The position numbers and the translations under genes were made by a program. Source: TA-21 sp035620895 (GTDB lineage: Archaea; Thermoproteota; Nitrososphaeria; Nitrososphaerales; Nitrososphaeraceae). From it: a stretch of DNA of 6,008 nucleotides. Below, in pieces: positions 1 to 4,855 of this stretch. Every line of letters starts with the position of its first letter. Positions within the stretch are counted from its first letter, which is position 1. The stretch lies in contig DASPFY010000032.1 of NCBI GenBank assembly GCA_035620895.1, positions 1 through 6,008 on the forward strand. Direction: 5' to 3'. The notes under the pieces were generated by a model, which worked only from the letters and a program-made list of their open reading frames with translations, did no database searches and was not told where the DNA came from.

Positions 1-141
1 GAGCAAACCGGAAGCCAATGGGATTTTGAAGGTAAATCGACTGAAGGTCAGCTGAAAGGGAAACAACTTTTGCGTTTACCATTTGATGAGGGTTATTGGT
101 TCGAATGGGTAGCATTTCATCCAGGAACTAAAGTATACTAG
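1..141 (+). CDS. DUF3179 domain protein, C-terminal end (5' truncated by window)
   Basis: Frame 1 is open from the first base to a TAG at 139-141 and gives the last 46 residues of a protein whose start lies outside the window. The residues match the tail pattern of DUF3179 (Pfam family of unknown function): TGSQWDFEG, then G-Q-L-K-G-K-Q-L, then a closing Trp/Phe-rich block (YWFEWVAFHPGTKVY). In this family the W-x-x-F-H-P-x-T block is the conserved C-terminus, so the gene ends normally here and is not broken. Full members are usually several hundred residues long and often exported, but neither the signal region nor the main domain can be seen. It converges on the cupredoxin gene, with 127 bp between the stop codons. 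I am fairly sure of the family; the biochemical role is unknown. Confidence 0.8.
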   Translation, partial: EQTGSQWDFEGKSTEGQLKGKQLLRLPFDEGYWFEWVAFHPGTKVY

Positions 142-268
142 AGATTTCCAACTAACATACTAGCACAAAGGCCAAGCATAAATAAATTCATTTTTCTAAT
201 TCTCTTAAGATTATTTGACATTCTTGGCAGTCTCGCATATTTGGTACTATCATTTAGACTCATTTTAT

Positions 269-685
269 TTATTTGACAATAATTTTGCCTTTCATAAATG
301 GATACATGGTGCAATAGTAATCATATGTCTTCTTTGAATTGAATTTGTGCAAATATACATCGCCTTCATTCATGTATGAGGAATCAAAGGCAGTACCGAC
401 TGTATTATCACCTGGTTCACCTGATGTAACCGTATGTGTCGAGGTATCGTTGTTTATCCATTTAACGGTAGTTCCCTTTTCAATGGTTAACTCTTCTGGA
501 CTAAAACCATAACCAGCGTGAGCTTCACCTTGGTATTTATTTTCACACGATCCTGCATCCGCGGAACCTTGCATAATGGTAACTATCACTTCGTTTTCTT
601 GTCCATAGACTTGATTTAATGATAATAAAACCATCGAGCCAACTAATGCAAATATCATGCTAAATTTTCCTTCCTTGTTCATCAT
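269..685 (-). CDS. Secreted plastocyanin-like cupredoxin with a Tyr in place of the second Cu-ligand His
   Basis: A 138-residue exported blue-copper-type protein. Residues 1-28 form a signal peptide: lysines at 4 and 7, a hydrophobic core at about 9-24, and probable cleavage near VYG-Q. The rest follows the plastocyanin/pseudoazurin pattern: a strand ending in G-T-T-V-K-W-I-N-N-D (71-80), the first ligand His84 in THTVTSG, a central FDSSYMNEGD segment, and the C-terminal ligand loop YYCTMYPFMKG (123-133). Known cupredoxins of this type read C-x-x-H-P-x-M. Here Cys125, Pro129 and Met131 are kept, but residue 128 is Tyr (TAT, complement of 302-304) rather than His (CAT/CAC). In thaumarchaea such proteins are thought to carry electrons outside the cell for ammonia oxidation and respiration. 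With one ligand missing, copper binding may be altered or lost. Cys47 has no visible disulfide partner. ATG at 685 is followed by a second ATG; the first lies about 25 bp from a TATA-like box. Confidence 0.9.
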   Translation of the reverse strand: MMNKEGKFSMIFALVGSMVLLSLNQVYGQENEVIVTIMQGSADAGSCENKYQGEAHAGYGFSPEELTIEKGTTVKWINNDTSTHTVTSGEPGDNTVGTAFDSSYMNEGDVYLHKFNSKKTYDYYCTMYPFMKGKIIVK

Positions 686-705
686 ACCCAGTCCTCACAT
701 GTGGG

Positions 706-714
706 CATATATTA
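706..714. promoter_or_regulatory. TATA-like element apparently shared by two divergent leaderless genes
   Basis: CATATATTA lies in the 51-bp gap between the cupredoxin start (685, -) and the zinc-finger start (737, +). Its ATATAT core is palindromic, so it reads as a TATA box on both strands. Its centre (about 710) is about 25 bp from the minus-strand ATG and about 27 bp from the plus-strand ATG. That is the usual archaeal TATA-to-transcription-start distance, and it predicts nearly leaderless mRNAs in both directions. No other good TATA box and no Shine-Dalgarno sequence is seen in the gap. The dual use is inferred from spacing alone. Confidence 0.55.
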
Positions 715-736
715 GTAAATAATGTTTTTAAGTTTA

Positions 737-880
737 ATGGAGAATTATTTCAAGGGCTCAAGAATTTGCAAGTACTGCGGTATTAACATGGACATTAAGG
801 ACCTTGATATATTATGGTTCTTTCATGATACATGCTGGCAAGAATACAGAAAAAATGGTGAAGTCTACCCAAGAGAATAA
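737..880 (+). CDS. Small CCHC zinc-finger-like protein (47 aa)
   Basis: ATG at 737 opens a 47-codon frame ending in TAA at 878-880. The protein carries a clear metal-site spacing: Cys11-x2-Cys14-Gly, 15 residues, then His30-x2-Cys33-Trp. Between them is an acidic stretch with hydrophobic residues (M-D-I-K-D-L-D-I-L-W-F-F); after them comes a short charged tail (WQEYRKNGEVYPRE). C-x2-C-x15-H-x2-C matches the spacing of a single treble-clef or half-LIM zinc finger. Small stand-alone fingers of this style are common in archaea and usually bind nucleic acid or protein, but this one cannot be assigned to a named family from sequence alone. The start is supported by a TATA-like box at 707-714, about 26 bp upstream, giving a leaderless transcript. 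The gene is divergent from the cupredoxin. The remaining doubt comes only from its short length. Confidence 0.72.
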   Translation: MENYFKGSRICKYCGINMDIKDLDILWFFHDTCWQEYRKNGEVYPRE

Positions 881-967
881 AAGCCTTTTCAAAGTACTGA
901 ATAATCTACACGTTGTTGTAATTTATTGTGAATTTGATACTCTGATACAAAAAAACTATCCTCCAAT

Positions 968-1010
968 ACTATCAAAAGTATCATAAAATACTATCAATTA
1001 GTATCAATTA
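968..1010 (+). repeat. Degenerate 10-bp tandem repeat, cluster 1
   Basis: Four successive units run at roughly 10-11 bp: ACTATCAAAA, GTATCATAAAA, a unit ending CTATCAATTA (991-1000), and GTATCAATTA (1001-1010). The last two are exact decamers differing at one base. Related TGATAC/CTATC words lie just upstream (about 936-960). The spacing is near one helical turn, so every unit would face the same side of the DNA. The role is unknown. Confidence 0.55.
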
Positions 1011-1100
1011 ACTTTTAATAGACTTGGATAAACTTTCATTATTTTAAGTATTGAAACTACATACAAAGGGTTCTACCGTATCCTAAACTATCATAAAGTA

Positions 1101-1158
1101 CTCTCAATTACTGTCAATTACTGCCAATTAGGACAATTAAGGACAATTACTGACACTA
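1101..1158 (+). repeat. Degenerate 10-bp tandem repeat, cluster 2
   Basis: The units are CTCTCAATTA (1101), CTGTCAATTA (1111), CTGCCAATTA (1121), GGACAATTA (1131), AGGACAATTA (1140) and a diverged CTGACACTA (1150). The core CAATTA is constant and the first four bases drift. The cluster continues the theme of cluster 1 and resembles the units at 4691-4710. It ends shortly before the broken DUF72 tail, the same relative position the 4691 cluster has to the intact DUF72 gene. Confidence 0.7.
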
Positions 1159-1161
1159 AAT

Positions 1162-1266
1162 AGTCATTTAACTTTAATCAATTTACAAAATATGATATGC
1201 TTGTTAGTTCCCCTTTTTTGATTTGTTCTCCTTTGCCGAGGTTAATCCGAGATTCTAGTTCTAATT
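1162..1266. repeat. Copy A of a 105-bp duplicated segment (partner 4751-4855)
   Basis: Aligned by eye without gaps to 4751-4855, this segment matches at 89 of 105 positions (about 85%). It begins with AGTCATTTA just beyond the DUF72 stop codon and runs into the DUF72 coding region, ending at TTCTAGTTCTAATT. Both copies are in the same orientation, about 3.6 kb apart, and both have CAATTA-type decamers on their left side. Confidence 0.85.
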
Positions 1267-1267
1267 G
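1178..1267 (-). pseudogene. Broken remnant of the 3' end of a DUF72 gene
   Basis: Read on the minus strand, in the frame ending with TGA at 1178-1180, this encodes about 30 residues that closely match the C-terminus of the intact DUF72 protein: LELESRINLG, then EQIKKG, then TSISYFVN, against LELEPRHNLG, EQIKRG and TSISDFVN. Similarity fades upstream of about 1267, and an in-frame TGA (1280-1282) closes the frame, so no TIM barrel could be made. The shared tail and stop position show descent from a DUF72 gene, by duplication of the neighbour or from a lost paralogue. The Gln of the putative clamp-binding motif is Leu here (CTA instead of CAA), consistent with loss of function. Confidence 0.8.
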
Positions 1268-1282
1268 GGAAATGAGTCTTCA

Positions 1283-1405
1283 TATTGTAAACAATTTCCT
1301 TTCGATAGTAAACATCACGTCATTATTAGTATAAGTAAGGAATTTGTCTGATGATTTAGCATTTGATGAATTGTCTACTGATTGAGTAAAAGATAATTTT
1401 TTAAG
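1283..1405 (-). pseudogene. Possible remnant of an exported-protein gene
   Basis: A 41-codon minus-strand frame with no start codon at its head lies between a TAA (1406-1408) and a TGA (1280-1282). Its Ser/Asn/Asp-rich linker (SVDNSSNAKSSD) followed by KFLTYTNNDVMFTI resembles the start of the mature part of some thaumarchaeal secreted proteins, where a similar F-x-x-Y-x-N block opens a PsbP-like domain. There is no signal peptide and no continuation. The resemblance is from memory of the style and is short, so this may be chance. Confidence 0.25.
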
Positions 1406-1451
1406 TTAAACTATCCAATTTGATTCAATTATGAGTATCATTTATTATTTG

Positions 1452-2177
1452 CTATTTAACTTTCAACGAATATGTGATATCAGCATTATTCGTATTTCCT
1501 GCACCTAGCGTGGTTTCTCTCACGTCATTGATATAATGTATAGTATGCTCACCTGCAGGTAGCGGTTTTAAGAAGATGTACCACCCATGAGTGGCACCCA
1601 AATGAGTTCCCGGATAATCCACTGCTAAATTAGAGTTTTCTGGAATAGTAATATTAAATCTCTTTGTATTCAGTTCAGTCGCATTGATAAGATTAGTTGT
1701 CTTAAGATCTTCTGCTTTCACGTGTGCTATACTTTTGTTGTCAACCCACGCATTGACCGTTACTTTTCCCAAATCATATCCCTTAGCACATTCTGATAAT
1801 TCTTGAAATGACTTGTTTTCATTTCCCTTGACGGCGCCAGTACACACGGCGCTCCATGCTGGAAAAAGGATTGCTTGGTTGGATGATATTTCACATCTCT
1901 GGTGATGTACACCGCCTATCGCTGGGTCCATTAGAAAGGCAACAGGGCCTTCCTTATTTATAAGACACCCATCTTCCTTTACTCCAGCAAAAGTCGTTAC
2001 CGGATCACCGGGAATAGCAGCATTCCACCTCCACCAATCTTGAATCCAATCCTCATACGGCTTACCGAATGGCGTTTCATCCTTATGAAACACATCGATA
2101 GCATATGCAATTGGAGTAATAACCGTGGCTAAAAATAATAAAATAGATAGTGTAATTAATACATTCTTTGGTTTCAT
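1452..2177 (-). CDS. Exported protein of unknown function, paralogue 1
   Basis: A 241-residue secreted protein. Residues 1-26 are a signal peptide (Lys at 2 and 4, hydrophobic 6-23, cleavage site AYA at 24-26). The mature part opens with PFGKPYEDW-x-QDWWRWNA (36-53), then a GPVAFLMDPAIGG block (77-89) and HHQRCEISSNQ (91-101), and ends with a HGWYIFLKPLPAGEH segment (197-211) and a beta-rich tail. Four cysteines (71, 95, 112, 130) are shared with the neighbouring paralogue and could form two disulfides. I recognise the Trp-rich opening plus the 'GPV-FL...GG...R-C-I' block as a type found in exported proteins of thaumarchaea and some bacteria, but no function is known. The frame extends upstream to a GTG at 2198. 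I chose ATG at 2177 because it aligns with the other copy, gives exactly the same length, and lies 35 bp from the TATA-like box. Confidence 0.85.
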   Translation of the reverse strand: MKPKNVLITLSILLFLATVITPIAYAIDVFHKDETPFGKPYEDWIQDWWRWNAAIPGDPVTTFAGVKEDGCLINKEGPVAFLMDPAIGGVHHQRCEISSNQAILFPAWSAVCTGAVKGNENKSFQELSECAKGYDLGKVTVNAWVDNKSIAHVKAEDLKTTNLINATELNTKRFNITIPENSNLAVDYPGTHLGATHGWYIFLKPLPAGEHTIHYINDVRETTLGAGNTNNADITYSLKVK

Positions 2178-2199
2178 TTCCTTGGTTACATAATCCACA

Positions 2200-2231
2200 A
2201 TAAATTGGTTACATATGTATTTTTTCTATGT
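2200..2231 (-). promoter_or_regulatory. Promoter of exported paralogue 1
   Basis: On the minus strand, CATAGAAAAAATACATATG is followed by TAACCAATTTATT. Nearly the same block stands upstream of paralogue 2, at the same distance from its ATG, so it was duplicated with the gene and kept. The AAATACATAT core is the TATA candidate, about 35 bp from ATG 2177. This leaves a short leader and places the alternative GTG (2198) too close to the box to be translated. Confidence 0.55.
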
Positions 2232-2267
2232 TCGATCAAAGCGATAGATAGATTTAATGAAAGTTTA

Positions 2268-2279
2268 GTTTGGCCAAAC
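2268..2279. other. 12-bp perfect palindrome upstream of paralogue 1
   Basis: GTTTGGCCAAAC is a perfect inverted repeat with no spacer, lying about 90 bp upstream of the paralogue 1 start codon in a 281-bp intergenic region that is otherwise featureless apart from the promoter. It could be a dimeric regulator site. It has no counterpart upstream of paralogue 2, so it may not be tied to this gene family. A 12-bp palindrome can also occur by chance. Confidence 0.3.
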
Positions 2280-2458
2280 ATCAAATACTACCGAAGACCT
2301 ACTGAATGTGATAGCATTTCAAACTCAATCTAAGCGCATCTAATAAATCATTATAACTTGCTTGTCATTCCAAAGTGAATATTCTGTAGCGTGTGCCACG
2401 TTTACATGGAATCACTAGATAATTATCGATCTAATTCAATAGAGTATTATTTCTTACG

Positions 2459-3184
2459 CTACTTAACTTTCAACGAATATGTGATATCAGCATTATTCGT
2501 ATTTCCTGCACCTAGCGTAGTGGGTCTCACATCATTCACATAATGGAAAGTATGCTCACCTACAGGTAGCGGTTTTAGAAAAATGAACCATCCATGGACA
2601 GCACCGGGGTGGGGGCCAGGATAATCCACTGTTAGCCAAGAGTTTTCTGGCGTAGTAATATTAAATGCCTTTGTATACAGTTCAGTGGTGTTGACGACAT
2701 TAATTGTCTTATAATCTTCTGCTTTGACCTGTGCGATTGATTTGTTGTCAACCCAGGCATTGACCGTTACTTTTCCCAAGTTAAGATCTCTAGCACATTT
2801 TGATAACTCCTTAAATGACGCGTTTTCGTATCCCTTAGTGCTACCATCACACTCACCGCTCCATGCTGAAATAAAGATTCCTTGGTTGGATGATATTTCA
2901 CATCTCTGGTGATGTTTACCTCCTATCGCTGGGTCCATTAGAAAGGCAACAGGGCCTTCCTTATTTATAAAACACCCATTTTCCTTTACGCCAGCAACAG
3001 TCGTTTCCGGATCACTGGGAAGGGCAGCATTCCACCTCCAATAATCCTGAACCCAATCCTCGTAAGGCTTGCCAAATGGCATTTCATCCTTATGAAACAT
3101 ATCTACAGCATAAGCCATTGGAACCATCACCGTGGCTGAAAAAATCAGAATAGACAGAGTAACTAAAACATTCTTTGATTTCAT
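2459..3184 (-). CDS. Exported protein of unknown function, paralogue 2
   Basis: A 241-residue secreted protein aligning to paralogue 1 from end to end without gaps: 186 of 241 residues are identical (77%, counted by eye). It has the same signal peptide layout (cleavage after AYA, residue 26), the Trp-rich opening (QDYWRWNA), the same four cysteines (71, 95, 112, 130), and conserved histidines at 31, 91, 92, 192 and 197 that could bind a metal. The most variable zones are residues 101-140 and 161-170; the last 18 residues and 141-150 are identical. ATG at 3184 is supported by alignment to the other copy and a matching promoter. It is transcribed away from the membrane-protein gene (125-bp divergent gap) and toward paralogue 1, but a 260-bp gap with a separate promoter suggests two transcription units. 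Function unknown; it probably acts at the cell surface. Confidence 0.88.
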   Translation of the reverse strand: MKSKNVLVTLSILIFSATVMVPMAYAVDMFHKDEMPFGKPYEDWVQDYWRWNAALPSDPETTVAGVKENGCFINKEGPVAFLMDPAIGGKHHQRCEISSNQGIFISAWSGECDGSTKGYENASFKELSKCARDLNLGKVTVNAWVDNKSIAQVKAEDYKTINVVNTTELYTKAFNITTPENSWLTVDYPGPHPGAVHGWFIFLKPLPVGEHTFHYVNDVRPTTLGAGNTNNADITYSLKVK

Positions 3185-3204
3185 TCTCTCGGTTTCATCA
3201 TTCA

Positions 3205-3237
3205 GAATAAAATGGTTAAATATGTATTTTTGCTATG
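3205..3237 (-). promoter_or_regulatory. Promoter of exported paralogue 2
   Basis: On the minus strand, CATAGCAAAAATACATATTTA is followed by ACCATTTTATTCTG, nearly identical to the block upstream of paralogue 1. The TATA candidate at 3217-3231 is about 33 bp from ATG 3184. Similarity between the two upstream regions stops just beyond CATAG, which marks the left edge of the duplicated unit. Confidence 0.55.
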
Positions 3238-3270
3238 GTCATACTATTATTTGTAGAGTTCAACGCGGAA

Positions 3271-3284
3271 CTAAAAATAAATGG
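3271..3284 (+). promoter_or_regulatory. TATA-like box of the membrane-protein gene
   Basis: CTAAAAATAAATGG is an AT-rich archaeal TATA candidate centred about 32 bp upstream of the GTG at 3309, giving a very short leader. A small inverted repeat (AGTTC, 6-base spacer, GAACT; 3257-3272) abuts its left side and could be an operator, although a 5-bp stem is weak evidence. Confidence 0.4.
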
Positions 3285-3308
3285 ATTTATCTTTGCTTGT
3301 CTTGAATA

Positions 3309-4655
3309 GTGGTCAGTCATTTGTCATTAAAAATTACCAATAAAGTGACGCTGTTGTTCATTTTGGCAATAAGTGTCATTATTGTAATAGATTCTAGCGT
3401 TATCAACTTTTACGCATATACTAACAAAGAATTACCCGTATCTTCAAAGGTCGGGATCTTTACAATATTTTCGATAACTTTTGCTATATTTGCCATTGTA
3501 TTGTTGAAGGCTATTGAAAGTTATGACTTGATGTCCAGTTTCAAGCAGAGAATGGCTCGAATTCTCGTGAGATTTACTGCACTAGCGAGTCAATTTATGG
3601 TTATTACCTTTTTAGCAGTAGAGATAGTTCAAATGGTTTTTGTAAAAATGTATAATAGCAATTTAACACTTTTGATTCTTTTCAGTTCCTTTGTGCCATC
3701 GGTGCTGTTCATACTATTACTAGTTGTGCTGCTAGTAAGGTGGTTCAGATCAAGTAAGAATTTCATGATTATAGCATATGCCATTTCTTTTTCATTTGTA
3801 TTTATCTATTTGGTCCTGTCTATAGTATACGTTAACGTTCAGTATACGTCTACATCTGAGTGGATTAAAGCAAAGTCTCTTCATAGCATTTTGGTTAATT
3901 CGTTTGTTTCAGATTTGAGTTTCTCCTTTGGTGTTACACTTGACGGGTTGTCCTTGTTATCATTCATCTTTGTATGGATAGCAACGGTTGCTTTATTAAG
4001 ACAATATCGCAACAAAATTGGTAGAACTAGATTTTGGGTTATCATCATGATACCCTTGATATATTTTCTGTTCCCTTTTGAAACTTACTTAGCTAACTTT
4101 TCTGGAACGCTGTTGTCCGGATCTCCAGCAATCTTTAGTGTAATCTACATATTACTTTTTAGTGCCACGAAACAGGTTGGTGGTATTTTATTCTCTATTG
4201 TTTTTCTAACAGCAGCAACAAAAATTAAACAGCCAAATCTTCAGAATTCACTAAAAATTGCGGCAATAGGCATCGCAGTAGTTTTTTCGTCTATGGAAAT
4301 AAATTCCTTATTATATGCGGCTTACCCTCCCTATGGCGTTCTAACAATAATGCTAATGCCACTCGGATCATACTGCTTATTTATAGGCCTATTTGGCTCC
4401 GCAAGACTCGCATCACAGGATAAGAAATTAAGAAGGGAATTTTTTCAAAGCGCAGAGAAACAATTGGCTTTCTTACAAACACTAGGAAGAGTGCAAATGG
4501 AAAGGGAGTTGGAAAAAAGTTTGAACTCACTATTAAAACGTTCCTCTGTTCTTGACGAGAGTAGGGATGATTATCAAGGTGAGGAAAATGTGAGAGAACT
4601 GGTCCAAGAGGTAATTGATGAGTTGCGTTCTAGGCGAAGTACGAGAGAAACCTGA
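3309..4655 (+). CDS. Polytopic membrane protein with charged cytoplasmic tail, function unknown
   Basis: 448 residues with about ten membrane segments by eye: roughly 13-35, 48-67, 90-112, 119-144, 151-177, 207-230, 242-262, 271-300 (one or two), 315-337 and 342-364. The last 80 residues (366-448) are soluble and highly charged, rich in Lys/Arg/Glu with Leu spacing (383-411, 426-441), and probably form amphipathic helices or a coiled coil. Loop residues such as DGLSLLSF, FPFETYLANFSG and AAYPPYG look conserved in style. I recognise it as like the large families of thaumarchaeal membrane proteins without known function. No transporter, kinase or protease motif is visible. Start: GTG at 3309 fits the TATA-like box at 3271-3284; TTG at 3321 is a possible alternative. 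It converges on the DUF72 gene with a 111-bp gap filled by short repeats. Confidence 0.85.
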   Translation: MVSHLSLKITNKVTLLFILAISVIIVIDSSVINFYAYTNKELPVSSKVGIFTIFSITFAIFAIVLLKAIESYDLMSSFKQRMARILVRFTALASQFMVITFLAVEIVQMVFVKMYNSNLTLLILFSSFVPSVLFILLLVVLLVRWFRSSKNFMIIAYAISFSFVFIYLVLSIVYVNVQYTSTSEWIKAKSLHSILVNSFVSDLSFSFGVTLDGLSLLSFIFVWIATVALLRQYRNKIGRTRFWVIIMIPLIYFLFPFETYLANFSGTLLSGSPAIFSVIYILLFSATKQVGGILFSIVFLTAATKIKQPNLQNSLKIAAIGIAVVFSSMEINSLLYAAYPPYGVLTIMLMPLGSYCLFIGLFGSARLASQDKKLRREFFQSAEKQLAFLQTLGRVQMERELEKSLNSLLKRSSVLDESRDDYQGEENVRELVQEVIDELRSRRSTRET

Positions 4656-4690
4656 TAAACAGATTCAATGAGTCATTTTCTGCCATAATA

Positions 4691-4760
4691 CTGACAATTA
4701 GTGACAATTAGTCGGATTAGTCGCATTTATTCCAGTACAGTCATTTACTCAGTCATTTAT
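4691..4760 (+). repeat. Degenerate short tandem repeats between convergent genes
   Basis: CTGACAATTA (4691) and GTGACAATTA (4701) are followed by GTCGGATTA (4711), GTCGCATTT (4720) and two copies of AGTCATTTA (4739-4747, 4751-4759). The first two match the CAATTA decamers of 1101-1149. The cluster lies beyond the stop codons of both the membrane-protein and DUF72 genes, so it could affect termination or mRNA ends. It contains no strong hairpin or long T-run. Confidence 0.6.
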
Positions 4761-4855
4761 CCTTAATCAATTTACAAAATCTGATATGCTCGTTTGTTTC
4801 CCCCTCTTGATTTGTTCTCTTTCGCCGAGATTATGCCTAGGTTCTAGTTCTAATT
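4751..4855. repeat. Copy B of the 105-bp duplicated segment (partner 1162-1266)
   Basis: This copy contains the functional 3' end of the DUF72 gene and 16 bp beyond its stop codon. It matches copy A at 89 of 105 positions without gaps. Because this copy belongs to an intact gene, it or a close relative is the likely source and copy A the fragment. Confidence 0.85.

Larger units (their letters stand above)
881..1451. other. Intergenic stretch with decayed genes and short repeats
   Basis: About 570 bp without an intact gene between the zinc-finger gene and the first exported paralogue. From left to right it holds: 10-bp-period degenerate repeats in two clusters (about 968-1010 and 1101-1158); a plain AT-rich spacer between them; a broken copy of a DUF72 gene tail (1178-1267, minus strand); and a possible remnant of another exported protein (1283-1405, minus strand). 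No RNA gene, CRISPR pattern or long inverted repeat is seen. It looks like a place where sequence has been inserted and is decaying. Confidence 0.6.

Noticed and set aside
804..986. 60-codon plus-strand frame with a TTG start
   Set aside because: Its first half overlaps the zinc-finger gene in another frame, its second half runs into the repeat cluster, it lacks domain features, and no promoter fits.
961..1160. CRISPR array
   Set aside because: Units are about 10 bp, directly abutting and degenerate. There are no 25-40 bp repeats with unique spacers and no cas genes.
2178..2198. GTG start at 2198 for paralogue 1
   Set aside because: Paralogue 2 aligns from the ATG at 2177 with equal total length, and the shared TATA-like block is too close to 2198.
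2240..2254. GATAGATAGAT microrepeat
   Set aside because: Too short and simple to mean anything in AT-rich intergenic DNA.
2724..2912. 62-codon plus-strand frame inside paralogue 2
   Set aside because: It lies entirely antisense to a well-supported coding region and shows no features of its own; a shadow frame.
1162..4855. Composite transposon or IS bounded by the two 105-bp copies
   Set aside because: The copies are direct repeats made of DUF72 coding sequence, no transposase or integrase lies between them, and no terminal inverted repeats or target-site duplications are visible.
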